Positions 43,188 to 52,254 of a stretch of 64,000 nt of DNA are shown one piece after another. Numbering within the stretch: position 1 is the stretch's first letter; each line of letters starts with the position of its first letter. Position numbers and translations under genes: made by a program. Source of the stretch: JAGQPD01 sp020426865 (lineage in GTDB: Bacteria; Planctomycetota; Planctomycetia; Pirellulales; Pirellulaceae); NCBI GenBank assembly GCA_041399065.1, contig JAWKTN010000015.1, positions 6,338-70,337 on the forward strand, given 5' to 3'. The notes under the pieces were generated by a model, which searched no databases, was not told where the DNA came from, and saw nothing but the letters and a program-made list of their open reading frames with translations.

Positions 43188-44510
43188 CTACAATCCGGCG
43201 ACTTCAAAACCATCACGGTAGTGGCTGCGCAGGAATCGGTTCGCGTCGAAGACGTTGGTGACTCGCATCTGCTTGGCATTCCATTCCAGTCGAGTGTTCG
43301 GGAATCGAGCGGCGACGACTCCCAATAACAATGCCTCGGTCAGGGGGCCACCGTAACTGAATGGTGCGCTCGTCGTGCCGTTGCCCAGGCAGGCGTCGAC
43401 CCATTGATGGTAGTGGTTGCCGTCCTCGACGTCTGGGCGTTGGTAGTCCGAAAACTTCTGGGCCGGATACAATTCCGCTTCCGACACGTGAGGCAGCAAC
43501 AGCGTCCCTTCTTCGCCTATAAACAGCGCCCCTTGGCCGGGCAAATTCTTTCCTTCGGGCAGACCGACGTCGGTCAACGTGGGGGGCGCCATCTGGCCGT
43601 CATACCAGGTCCAGATCAGCTTGTCCGCCGTATGCTTCGTACCAGGGAACTCGTACTGCACCGTGTTCTGCTCAGGGTGACCAATACCTGTCGGGGCACG
43701 GCAGGAGGTCTGGGCCCAATTGGGTGCCGTCAATTCCAAAGCGGCATAAGGCGTGTCAAAGATATGGACGCCCATGTCGCCAAGCGTCCCCGTACCGAAA
43801 TCGATCAATTTGCGCCATTGCCCGGGATGGAAAATGCCCGGTACAAACGGTCGCTCGTCCGCCGTCCCTAACCATAAGTTCCAGGAAAGTTCGGCCGGAG
43901 GCATCGCCACATTGGTGAGCAACCCGCCATCGTAGCCCCAATTCTTGTTCGACCATGCATGCACTTGGCTAACTTTTCCAATCACACCGTCTTGGATCAT
44001 CCGTACTGCCCGTCGATAGGGGGCTGCGGAATGGACCTGAATCCCCATCTGTGTTGGCAAGCCTTTTGCTTCGGCAACTTCCCGCAATCGTCGCGCTTCA
44101 AAGACTTCATGCGTTAGCGGTTTCTGGCAATAGACGGGCTTGCCCGCGTTTAGCGCCGTCATCGCCGCCGGAGCATGCGTGTGATCGGGCGTGGAAACAA
44201 CAACCGCGTCGACCTGGTCCCCCAACTCGGCCAGCATCTCGCGGTAGTCGGCAAACGTCTTGGCCCCGGGGTGCTTCGATGCCGCCTCCTTCAACCGGTT
44301 CGCATCCACATCGCACAACGCAAACACTTCGACCAGAGCGTGCGATGAAATCGATCCCAGATCAGCACTCCCCATCCCCCCTACGCCGATGTGCGCTGTC
44401 CGCAGCTTGCCGTTGGCCGAGATCGCCATGGCACGCGAAGATAGTACCGAGCTGGCGGCAAACATCGCACTGGTTTTTAGAAAAGAACGTCGATCTAACG
44501 ATGGTTTCAT
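43188..44510 (-). CDS. Tat-exported Gfo/Idh/MocA family oxidoreductase
   Basis: 440 residues from ATG 44510, chosen because a Tat signal begins there (LDRRSFLKTSAMFAASSVL). The dinucleotide-binding fold has AHIGVGGMGSADLG, the EKP-like catalytic lysine lies in GKPVYCQKPLTHEVFEAR, and the C-terminal GFO_IDH_MocA domain includes GTGTLGDMGVHIFDTPY. Exported members of this family are typical of planctomycetes, where they oxidise or rearrange sugars using tightly held NAD(P). The substrate is unknown. Confidence 0.9.
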   Translation of the reverse strand: MKPSLDRRSFLKTSAMFAASSVLSSRAMAISANGKLRTAHIGVGGMGSADLGSISSHALVEVFALCDVDANRLKEAASKHPGAKTFADYREMLAELGDQVDAVVVSTPDHTHAPAAMTALNAGKPVYCQKPLTHEVFEARRLREVAEAKGLPTQMGIQVHSAAPYRRAVRMIQDGVIGKVSQVHAWSNKNWGYDGGLLTNVAMPPAELSWNLWLGTADERPFVPGIFHPGQWRKLIDFGTGTLGDMGVHIFDTPYAALELTAPNWAQTSCRAPTGIGHPEQNTVQYEFPGTKHTADKLIWTWYDGQMAPPTLTDVGLPEGKNLPGQGALFIGEEGTLLLPHVSEAELYPAQKFSDYQRPDVEDGNHYHQWVDACLGNGTTSAPFSYGGPLTEALLLGVVAARFPNTRLEWNAKQMRVTNVFDANRFLRSHYRDGFEVAGL

Positions 44511-44737
44511 GCAATTGACCCCTCGAGCACGTTTGGAAAGTTCACCCGGTTGGTGACGGCGGGAAAAATTGGCGGGCGAATTCATGCAGGAATCTTCGCC
44601 AAAGCGATGGTCCATTGTTCGCGTTCTCCGATTAGAATGGGGGAAGCAGCGGAATGCAAGTAACCGGCCGGCCGACACACGCCCCTGTTGCCAACCGCCT
44701 TGATGTTCGCCGATTGCCACATGCATGGTGAAATTCC

Positions 44738-46591
44738 TTGTTGAATCGAGTCCCGACCTATCGTTGGGTGGTCGTGCTTGCCACCGTGACAGTCGTTCCC
44801 GCACGTTTGTGGGGGAGTGTTCTCTTCACCGACGTGACGCAGCAAATTGGTATTGTCCATGTGCAAACGACCCCCGATCGAATTACTGAGATACCCGGTA
44901 CCTCGTTCTTCACCGGTGGAGCAGCAGCCGGTGACTTCGATGGCGACGGTCATGTTGATCTCGTTTTTACCCGCCTCAACGACAGCGATATCCTCTATCG
45001 CAACCTGGGCAATGGCACATTTGAAATGCGAACGACGTCGGCCGGATTTGCCGCGGCGACGCTCACCAATGGTGTCGTGTCGGGCGATCTGGACAACGAT
45101 GGCGACCTCGACCTGTACATGACTGCTGCCGGAGATGCCCGCAATTATCTCTACCTTAACGACGGGCGCGGCTTTTTCACCGATGTCGGAATCGACGCGA
45201 TTGCAACGCTCGCGACCGGCCGCCTACGGATGGGGCAAGGAGCCAGCTTTGGCGATTACGACAATGACGGATTTCTGGATCTCGTCACAAGCGACTGGGG
45301 CAATACGGCAGACAATAGTCAATCTCGCCTGCTGCGCAACTTGGGGCCACAAAACGCTGGCTCTTTCGAGGATCTGACAGCATCCTCCGGAATCAATGTC
45401 TATCGAAACGAACGAACCTTTCGTTTTTCTCCGCGTTTCGTCGATCTGGATCGCGACGGCAACCTGGACCTGACGTTCGCCGCGGACTTTCAAACCAGCC
45501 AACTGTTCTGGAACAACGGCGATGGTACGTTCGCCGACGGCACGATCGCCGCCGGTCTCGGTACCGATCGCAACGGCATGGGCTCCACGTTCGGCGACTA
45601 CGACGGAGACGGCGATTTAGATTGGTTCATCACCAATATCACTGAACCGCCAGGAATCGTGACACCGTTCGGCGGTTGGAACCGCTTGTATCGCAACGAG
45701 GGAGATCGAACCTTCACCGATGTCACGCAGCAAGCTCAAGTGAGAGATTCCAGTTGGTCGTGGGGGACAACGTTCTTTGATTTCGACAACGACGGCGATC
45801 TCGACCTGATCGCTACCAATGGATTCAACGGTGCCGGATGGAGGGACGACCGAACGGTTCTCTGGCAAAACAATAACGGAGTCTTTACCGACGTCTCCGA
45901 TGCGATGGGAATCAACGATCGACAACAAGGCCGCGGACTGATCCACGTCGACTTCGACGAAGACGGCGATCTCGATGTTGTTGTCGTCAATCATTTGGCG
46001 GCCCCCGTTGTTTATCGAAACGATGGCGGGAACGACAACCATTTTCTGCGTGTGCAAACGCAGGGGACCGTTTCCAATCGCGACGGAATCGGCGCGTGGA
46101 TCACGGTTACGCCCGATCGCAATTCCCCGGAACGCACGATGGTCTGGGAAGTGGATGGCGGCAGCAGTTTTCTCAGTCAAAACGAGCGCGTCGCGCACTT
46201 CGGATTGGGACCCGACATCGTGTCTGTCGACGAACTCACGATCCGATGGAGCAGCGGGATCGAACAGACGTTGCACAACGTCGCCGCCGACCAGACAATC
46301 GTGGTGATCGAATCAGCCCCAACGCTTGCCGCCGACTTCAACCACGATGGTGTCGTTGACGGTCACGACTTAGTGGTCTGGCAGTCGCAATACGATGCCC
46401 CAATTGGTTCTGTCTCAGGCAACACAGTCGCCGACGCCAACGGCGACGGCAAAGTGGACGGAGTCGATTTCCTGACCTGGCAGCACGAATTGGGCAGCAG
46501 CTCCACGAGGACGTTGACCGTCCCCGAGCCATCCGCGCTACTTTGGCTAATCCCTCTTAGCCTTCTCGGTTACTCGGCTCTCCGGTCATAG
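44738..46591 (+). CDS. CRTAC1-type FG-GAP/UnbV protein with dockerin and PEP-CTERM tail
   Basis: Up to 617 residues from a TTG at 44738; the ribosome site is weak and a TTG at 44741 is equally possible. A signal peptide is followed by FG-GAP/VCBS blades (DFDGDGHVDLVF, DLDNDGDLDLYM, DFDNDGDLDLIA), an ASPIC/UnbV domain (about 430-510, ending VDELTIRWSSGIEQTL), two dockerin loops (DFNHDGVVDGHDLVVW, DANGDGKVDGVDFLTW) and a PEP-CTERM tail (VPEPSALLWLIPLSLLGYSALRS). It is exported and probably sorted by exosortase. Related to, but half the size of, the lipoprotein at 7824-11597. Confidence 0.83.
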   Translation: MLNRVPTYRWVVVLATVTVVPARLWGSVLFTDVTQQIGIVHVQTTPDRITEIPGTSFFTGGAAAGDFDGDGHVDLVFTRLNDSDILYRNLGNGTFEMRTTSAGFAAATLTNGVVSGDLDNDGDLDLYMTAAGDARNYLYLNDGRGFFTDVGIDAIATLATGRLRMGQGASFGDYDNDGFLDLVTSDWGNTADNSQSRLLRNLGPQNAGSFEDLTASSGINVYRNERTFRFSPRFVDLDRDGNLDLTFAADFQTSQLFWNNGDGTFADGTIAAGLGTDRNGMGSTFGDYDGDGDLDWFITNITEPPGIVTPFGGWNRLYRNEGDRTFTDVTQQAQVRDSSWSWGTTFFDFDNDGDLDLIATNGFNGAGWRDDRTVLWQNNNGVFTDVSDAMGINDRQQGRGLIHVDFDEDGDLDVVVVNHLAAPVVYRNDGGNDNHFLRVQTQGTVSNRDGIGAWITVTPDRNSPERTMVWEVDGGSSFLSQNERVAHFGLGPDIVSVDELTIRWSSGIEQTLHNVAADQTIVVIESAPTLAADFNHDGVVDGHDLVVWQSQYDAPIGSVSGNTVADANGDGKVDGVDFLTWQHELGSSSTRTLTVPEPSALLWLIPLSLLGYSALRS

Positions 46592-46941
46592 TTTCTCGGC
46601 TCTCCGAGCCGACCGCTTCGCTTCTTCACCCCCCTCGGCTATTATGCCACGTCAGAGTCATTGCCAGTGCGAGAATGCCCGGATCACAACCTGGCGTTGC
46701 CAAGCCCTCCCTCCCGCGCAAGGAGTTGCGCAGAACGCGGGCCGCGCGACAACCGCGTCTGCGTAAGGCCGATTCGTCCGCCATGTTTTCCGATCGGCCT
46801 TGGCACGCGGGGTGAGTCCCTTGACCCTGCTAGCAAGCATTACCGGAAGATGGTAGTTTCCTAACTTCCGGTGACACGCTTGATCTGTCATTGCGACGGA
46901 AGAGGCGAATCCCTTTTGGGCGTTTCGATTTGGTAAGAGCT
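46592..46941. other. Intergenic with one hairpin
   Basis: TCGGCTC/GAGCCGA (46596-46612, 7-bp stem, 3-nt loop) lies right after the CRTAC1 stop codon and may help end its transcript, though no T run follows. Nothing else is recognised. Confidence 0.4.
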
Positions 46942-48450
46942 ATGCATCTTGGTTCGATCGACATTACGTTCGTTGTTTTGTACCTGTTGGGGATTGCCGC
47001 GTTTGGGATGTGGATGGGGCGCGGAATGCACACGGGCTTTGACTTGTTCTTGGGCGGCAAGTCGTTGCCATGGTGGGCGGTGGCGGCATCGTTGGTAGTC
47101 TCGGACATTGGCGCCAAGGACATGGTCGGGTTGGCGGACGACGGCTATCGCTACGGCTTGGTAATGACCAACTTTGACTTGATTGGTTGCGTGTTTCCGG
47201 TCTTGATCGCGGCTTTTTTGTTTATGCCATTTTTGTGGCTTGCCGGGGTGTACACAATTCCCGAGTACTTGGGTCGGCGATACAATCAATACGTCCGCTT
47301 GTGTTTCGCGGTGATCTGGGCGGTATTCATGGTCGGTACCCTGGGCGTGATCTTTGTCAGTGCCGGAACGATGTTTGAGAGTCTGCTCGGTTGGAATTTT
47401 AGCACGTCGGTGCTCATGACTGCCATTCTCGTGGCATTGTATACGGCATTCGGTGGGTTGAAAGCGGTTGTGTACACAGATCTTGTATCTTGCGTGGTGC
47501 TGATCATCGGCGCGATTTTGATTTGTGTGATCGGACTGCAGGAGGTAGGGGGCTGGCAAGCGTTACGTGAAAAAGTCGATGCCATGCCGGGAACGGAATA
47601 TCATTTCCAGCTCTTGCGGCCGGCCGATGATGCCGATTACCCCTGGCCGGCCGTCCTGTTGGGGCTGGGATTCGTTTTAGGGCCGGCGTATTGGATTGGG
47701 AACCAGGCCATCGTGCAGCGGAGTTTTGGGACGAAGAGTCAATCCGAAGCTCGGGCGTCCTATGTGATGTGTGCGGCGATCAAAACGCTATTCCCGTTTT
47801 TGCTCGTTGTCCCAGGCTTGATCGGTCTGGCGTTATTTCATGACAAGATTGGTCCCGGCAATTCGGATTCCTGGCAAGGGGGACAGGTATTGCCCGAGCT
47901 AGTCAAGTTACTGCCGACCGGGATCCTGGGTGTTGTATTGGGGGCATTTCTTGCGGGCATCATGTCGAACCTCGATTCGTACGTGAACTCAGCCGCCACG
48001 CTTTGTGTGACCGATATCTACCAGGCACTGATCAATCGCCGGGCGACGGGGCCGCAATTGATGTGGTTAGGTCGTGCATTGGTCGTGATGTTCCTTTCGC
48101 TGGGGGCATGCTGTTCGTTCTTTGTTCGCGAGCGATTCGGTTCTGTGTTCGAAGCGTTCCAGACTTTTCTCAGCTTTTTCCAAGGGCCGCTCCTCGCCTT
48201 GCTGTTGTTCGGGATGCTCACTCGATTCGCTACGCAATGGGGCGGCCTGGCCGGCCTGCTGAGTGGCGTCACAGTGGCCAGCTACCTGAAGTTTGGTACG
48301 ACCGACCTGTCGTTTTTGTGGATCGCCTGGTGGTCGTTTGTAGCGTCGGTTGCCGGAGTGGCGATTGTCAGTCTCTTTACCAAGCGTTATAACGACGATC
48401 GCTTGCGAGGTCTGGTATGTTGGTTGCCAATGAGGCAGGAGCGCGGTTGA
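46942..48450 (+). CDS. Sodium:solute symporter (SSS family)
   Basis: 502 residues from ATG 46942 with about 13 membrane helices. SSS features include the opening DITFVVLYLLGIAAFGMWMGRG, FLGGKSLPWWAVAASLVVSDIGAKDMVG, YTIPEYLGRRYNQ and GAFLAGIMSNLDSYVNSAATLCVTDIY, the sodium-site helix. It imports a sugar or other small solute with sodium. The stop codon overlaps the ATG of a small membrane protein (TGATG), so the two should be translated together. Confidence 0.9.
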   Translation: MHLGSIDITFVVLYLLGIAAFGMWMGRGMHTGFDLFLGGKSLPWWAVAASLVVSDIGAKDMVGLADDGYRYGLVMTNFDLIGCVFPVLIAAFLFMPFLWLAGVYTIPEYLGRRYNQYVRLCFAVIWAVFMVGTLGVIFVSAGTMFESLLGWNFSTSVLMTAILVALYTAFGGLKAVVYTDLVSCVVLIIGAILICVIGLQEVGGWQALREKVDAMPGTEYHFQLLRPADDADYPWPAVLLGLGFVLGPAYWIGNQAIVQRSFGTKSQSEARASYVMCAAIKTLFPFLLVVPGLIGLALFHDKIGPGNSDSWQGGQVLPELVKLLPTGILGVVLGAFLAGIMSNLDSYVNSAATLCVTDIYQALINRRATGPQLMWLGRALVVMFLSLGACCSFFVRERFGSVFEAFQTFLSFFQGPLLALLLFGMLTRFATQWGGLAGLLSGVTVASYLKFGTTDLSFLWIAWWSFVASVAGVAIVSLFTKRYNDDRLRGLVCWLPMRQERG

Positions 48451-48692
48451 TGAGCGGGCAATTCACAACGCTGGTTGTTGCGATGGGAGCGACCAGCCCA
48501 CTGGCAGGTCGCTTGGCATTCGCGAGCGTCTTTGCGGCCCTGATCGTGTGGCTGCTACTCGCCCCCGCATCGCTTTTCGACGAGTCCTCCACAACAGCTC
48601 GCCCCGACAAGACGCCGCTTTGGAGGAATACGCGTACGTGGGCCATCGCCGTCGCGGCCTTTGAGATGCTGACGTATTTATTGTGGCGATAA
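48450..48692 (+). CDS. Small two-helix membrane protein coupled to the symporter
   Basis: 80 residues. The ATG overlaps the symporter stop as TGATG. Two hydrophobic helices (LAFASVFAALIVWLLLAP and TWAIAVAAFEMLTYLLW) flank a polar loop. The coupling suggests a subunit or assembly partner of the symporter. No named family is recognised. Confidence 0.65.
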   Translation: MSGQFTTLVVAMGATSPLAGRLAFASVFAALIVWLLLAPASLFDESSTTARPDKTPLWRNTRTWAIAVAAFEMLTYLLWR

Positions 48693-48698
48693 CGTCCG

Positions 48699-49562
48699 CT
48701 ACAGTCTGCAATTCGAAATCTGTGTTTCGAGGATCGCGGTGGCGCCGATCCGTTCGAGCTGTTCCATCACGTTGATCAGTTCGTTGTGTTTGACCATTGC
48801 GCGAACGGCACACCAAGCGGGATCTTCGAGTGCATTGACGGTGGGCGAGTTGAAACCGGGAGTGATCGCTTCGGCTTCGGCAAGTTTCTTGCGCGGGATG
48901 TTGTATTCGAGCAGAGAATAGCTGCGCGCGATTACGACTCCTTCCAAGCGCCGGACGACGCGATCGGCCAACGTCGTATCGATGCACTGCGAGTTTTGCA
49001 CGAGGACGGTTTCGTACTGCCCGATTTCGTCGAGAATCCGCAGGCGATTGGCGGCCAGCGTACTGCCGGTCTCCACGAGGTCGACGATGGCATCGGCCAC
49101 GCCAAGCGTGATCATGATTTCGACGGACCCCGACAGTCGCACCAGATGCGGCGTGGCGTTGTGGACTCGTAGATACTCTTCGGTGCAGTTGGGAAACGAC
49201 GTGGCAATGCGGTGGCCATCCAGTTTCTTGGGAGAATCGATCGGACTGTCGTCGGGGACACAGATCGCCAGTCGACAGCGGCCGACCCCAAGGCTCAACC
49301 GCTGCTGAAGCGACCGACCCGCGTCACCTGCTTCGGCAACCAGGTCGCTCCCGGTGATCCCCATGTCAATTGCACCTTCGGCACAGAGGACCGGGATATC
49401 GTCGGTACGGAGAAAGGTGATGTCGACATCCATTTCGCGGACCCGAGCGAATAGGCTGCGGTCCTGCCGTCGGAAACTCAAGCCAGCTTGCCGCAACAGG
49501 TCCGTTGCCAAATCTGCCAGTCGTCCTTTGCTGGGCACTCCGATTCGCAGGTTTCTAGACAA
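48699..49562 (-). CDS. hisG: ATP phosphoribosyltransferase
   Basis: 287 residues, the long form with a C-terminal regulatory domain, so it does not need HisZ. It has MSRNLRIGVPSKGRL, ITGSDLVAEAG and the PRPP-binding region VEIMITLGVADAIVDLVETGSTL. It catalyses the first step of histidine synthesis and is normally inhibited by histidine through the C-terminal ACT-like domain (residues 210-287). It lies 14 bp downstream of hisE on the same strand, so the two form an operon. Confidence 0.96.
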   Translation of the reverse strand: MSRNLRIGVPSKGRLADLATDLLRQAGLSFRRQDRSLFARVREMDVDITFLRTDDIPVLCAEGAIDMGITGSDLVAEAGDAGRSLQQRLSLGVGRCRLAICVPDDSPIDSPKKLDGHRIATSFPNCTEEYLRVHNATPHLVRLSGSVEIMITLGVADAIVDLVETGSTLAANRLRILDEIGQYETVLVQNSQCIDTTLADRVVRRLEGVVIARSYSLLEYNIPRKKLAEAEAITPGFNSPTVNALEDPAWCAVRAMVKHNELINVMEQLERIGATAILETQISNCRL

Positions 49563-49576
49563 GCAATCACTCCTGA

Positions 49577-49918
49577 CTATGACTTGTTTCGCAATTCTTT
49601 CTCGTCGATCCCGGAAACCCCGAACCGCGACGCCAGTTTCTGTTCGACCGCCTGCAGCGTCACATCACGATGTGCCAACACGACCAGCACATGGTAGATC
49701 AGGTCGGCCACTTCGTGGGTCAGATGGTCGCGGCCCGCATCGTCCTGGGCATGCCGAGCGGCATCGACGACTTCGGCGGCTTCTTCGGTGATCTTGGCCC
49801 CGATCTTCTCGACACCCCCTTCGAATAACAGCGACGTATAGGACCGCGGGGGCGGATTGACCTTGCGGTCTTCAATGGTGGCCATTAGCTTGGCCAGCAC
49901 AGATGGTTGCGGTTCCAT
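49577..49918 (-). CDS. hisE: Phosphoribosyl-ATP pyrophosphatase
   Basis: 113 residues of the MazG-like all-alpha fold: LMATIEDRKVNPPPRSYTSLLFEGGVEKIGAKITEEAAEVVDAA with the metal-binding EExxE-type helix, then HEVADLIYHVLVVLAHRD. It catalyses the second step of histidine synthesis. First gene of the hisE-hisG pair, divergent from miaA. Confidence 0.95.
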   Translation of the reverse strand: MEPQPSVLAKLMATIEDRKVNPPPRSYTSLLFEGGVEKIGAKITEEAAEVVDAARHAQDDAGRDHLTHEVADLIYHVLVVLAHRDVTLQAVEQKLASRFGVSGIDEKELRNKS

Positions 49919-50034
49919 TGGCTGGTGTCCTATTTCTTTATCTCTTGCTTCTAACGTTAAGACAATCGAGACGGCCGTAGCGTTCTATCGTAGACCGAGA
50001 TGCGGCGACTGACAAACGGGGAGTGATCGGGCGG

Positions 50035-51010
50035 ATGTTTCCAGAAGCGGCCGACTGTTGGTATTTGACCGGCCCGACGGCCGTCGGCAAAACGGCCGTT
50101 GCCATGCAGCTGGCCCAGCGGCTGGGTGCCGAGATTATTTCGCTCGATTCGATGGCCATCTACCGGCAGATGGATATCGGCACGGCCAAACCGGCACCGG
50201 AGTTGCGAGCACAAATACCGCATCATCTGCTGGATATTGTCGACCCGGACGAGGACTATAGCCTTTCGATGTACGTGGACGCAGCATTGGCGTGCATTGC
50301 GGAGATCCGCCAGCGTGGGCGGGAAGTGTTGTTTGTGGGCGGGACGCCGCTCTATTTAAAGTCGTTATTACGCGGCATTTTTCCGGGCCGCCCGCCGATT
50401 GGGAATTTCGGCGGCAGGTCGAGGAAGAGCGCGACAGGTGGGAATCGAAGCGCTGCATGAGCGATTGCAGCTGGTGGATCCACTATCAGCGGCGAAATTG
50501 CATCCAAACGACATCCGCAGGATCATCCGCGCGTTGGAGGTTTATCGGGCGACCGGCCAGCCGATCAGTCATCTGCAGATGCAGTTTGATGAGGGTCGGC
50601 GGGCGGAACAATGTCGCGTGTTTGTGTTAAATCGGGATCGGGCCGAGCTTCATCGGCGGATCGATGACCGGGTTGCCCAGATGTTGCAGGGTGGGCTGGT
50701 GGACGAAGTGCGGCGACTGAGGCAACGCGAGCGTCCGATGAGTCATACGGCGGCCCAGGCCGTGGGGTACCGCGAGGTGGGCGAGTATTTGGATAGGAAA
50801 TTTGACGCGGTGGAAATGGAGCGACGCCTGCGAGTTCGCACGCACCAGTTTGCACGCCGGCAATTGACGTGGTTCCGGGGTTTGAGCGAGTGTCGGTGGG
50901 TTGGGTTGACACCCGAATCGGACGCAGCGGAAATCGCTCATCAGATCGCCTCCAGCCCAGACCCCAACCAAGCGGCCAACGACCGGGCCCACAACGGGCC
51001 AAATGACTGA
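50035..51010 (+). pseudogene. miaA: tRNA dimethylallyltransferase gene with two frameshifts
   Basis: The MiaA sequence runs through three frames. Frame one gives the P-loop GPTAVGKTAVA, SLDSMAIYRQMDIGTAKP and VGGTPLYLKSLLRGIF. The next piece, SGPPADWEFRRQVEEERDR, is in a second frame. The rest, GIEALHERLQLVDP through LHPNDIRRIIRALEVY and VGYREVGEYLD, is in a third. Each step is explained by one missing base: one T in the T run near 50380, and one G in AGGTGGG near 50436. Restoring both gives about 325 residues with all motifs. MiaA prenylates A37 of tRNAs reading UNN codons. Either the gene is truly broken or these are indel errors in the assembly. All other genes here are intact. Confidence 0.85.
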
Positions 51011-51320
51011 TCCCACCACGGACCGTCCGACGGGCTCGGTTGAGAACGGATAGCTCGGTTTTAAGGGTGTTAGCGTGGAAAAATGGCGAGCAGCAAGCGG
51101 CGTCAACCCGTTGACAGGTCAAGGGCGGCGCCTATGATGGATGTTTCGGACCCAGCAGCAATAGTAGCTTGGCTCTCGGAGTCGAGTTGTCGCTTGACTT
51201 TTCGAGTCGAGCAGCGATTCCGCCTTGGCAACCAACGCGAAAGACGCGCAGCGAGTGGCATAGACGGCGGATTCTGCAATGGGCGGTAACGGCGGCCGGC
51301 GGGATTGGGAGAGCGAATAG
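51011..51320. other. Intergenic with strong promoter for the STAS gene
   Basis: No gene is seen in these 310 bp. The notable element is the promoter at 51111-51138. Confidence 0.5.
51111..51138 (+). promoter_or_regulatory. Near-consensus sigma-70 promoter
   Basis: TTGACA (51111-51116), 16-nt spacer, TATGAT (51133-51138): 11 of 12 consensus bases. It would start transcription near 51145 and give a leader of about 175 nt before the STAS gene. Confidence 0.65.
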
Positions 51321-51674
51321 ATGGCTGGATACCAACAGATCAAGGTGACGGAGGTGGGCGACGTTGCCGTGGTGCGTTTCAAGCATCGTCGGATTATCGA
51401 CGAGGCGGCGATCCAGGAGTTGGGGGACGAGTTATTTGCGTTGGTGGAGCAGGAGAAGCGGGAAGCGATTTTGTTGAATTTTGAGGACGTAGAGTTTTTA
51501 TCGAGTGCAGCATTAGGCAAATTGATCAAGATGGACAAGAAGGTGAAGTCGGCGGCGGGAAAGCTCAAGTTAGCGAGCATCCGACCCGAGATATACGAGG
51601 TATTTACGCTTACGCGACTTGACCGGTTATTTGACATCAAGGACAGCGAGCGCGAAGCGCTCGCGGCGTTTTAG
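51321..51674 (+). CDS. STAS-domain anti-anti-sigma factor
   Basis: 117 residues, with GGGAGAG before the ATG. The STAS fold is clear: VGDVAVVRFKHRRIIDEAAIQELGDELFALVEQ, then ILLNFEDVEFLSSAALGKLIKMDKKV, where the first serines of SSAALG correspond to the phosphorylated serine of SpoIIAA-type antagonists. It presumably releases a sigma factor by binding an RsbW-type kinase, which is not in this window. Confidence 0.9.
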   Translation: MAGYQQIKVTEVGDVAVVRFKHRRIIDEAAIQELGDELFALVEQEKREAILLNFEDVEFLSSAALGKLIKMDKKVKSAAGKLKLASIRPEIYEVFTLTRLDRLFDIKDSEREALAAF

Positions 51675-51757
51675 CAACTTGTTTCACAACTTCCCGCGCA
51701 CGATTCGGGCGTCAAGTCCGCACAACAAAAGAGGCGCAACTCCATAAAGAAAACCAT

Positions 51758-51833
<76 letters not shown>

Positions 51834-51869
51834 TCGTCAAAGTTCTAACTTTGGCGACCAAAAGACTTA

Positions 51870-51906
51870 ACGCCCGGCGTCGAGAGATCGACCGCCGGGC
51901 GTTTTT
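51870..51906 (+). terminator. Rho-independent terminator after tRNA-Asn
   Basis: ACGCCCGGCG (51870-51879) pairs perfectly with CGCCGGGCGT (51893-51902), followed by a TTTTT run. A 10-bp GC-rich stem with a T tract is a strong terminator. Confidence 0.85.
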
Positions 51907-52254
51907 CGTTTCTACCCAGTTATTCGTGGGTTTCCAACGCTTTTCGCGTTTCGCCGACCCAAACCGCCGCGCTCTCTGTTTGCAGAGAGATTTCCGTCTC
52001 TCGAACGCAACCTTCAAGGTTGCACCCACCGGTGCGAAAAATCGGTCCCGAACTCTCTGACTCTCTCTTTTCGGGGGCCTCCAAAGTTAACAAAGAGTTT
52101 TCGTTCGGAGTCCGGTGCGAGCAGTTTCGAACCAACTTGTCTAAGTAATCCTGACGCACATTCCGACCCCCGATAGAATGGTAAACCTGATTCTAAAGCA
52201 CCTGGCGTTGGAAACTGCTCGAGGAATTTCAAGCGAACAGAATTTGAGACTGAA
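51907..52254. other. Spacer between tRNA-Asn and the ABC-3C operon, with hairpins
   Basis: No gene is visible. Two palindromes lie close together: CTCTCTG/CAGAGAG (51972-51989) and GCAACCTT/AAGGTTGC (52007-52023). They could belong to a small RNA, an integration site or an operator. The left end of the accessory island must fall in or near this stretch. Confidence 0.4.

Noticed and set aside
46888..47559. Minus-strand frame of 223 codons antisense to the sodium symporter
   Set aside because: His/Gln-rich shadow of a clear membrane transporter.
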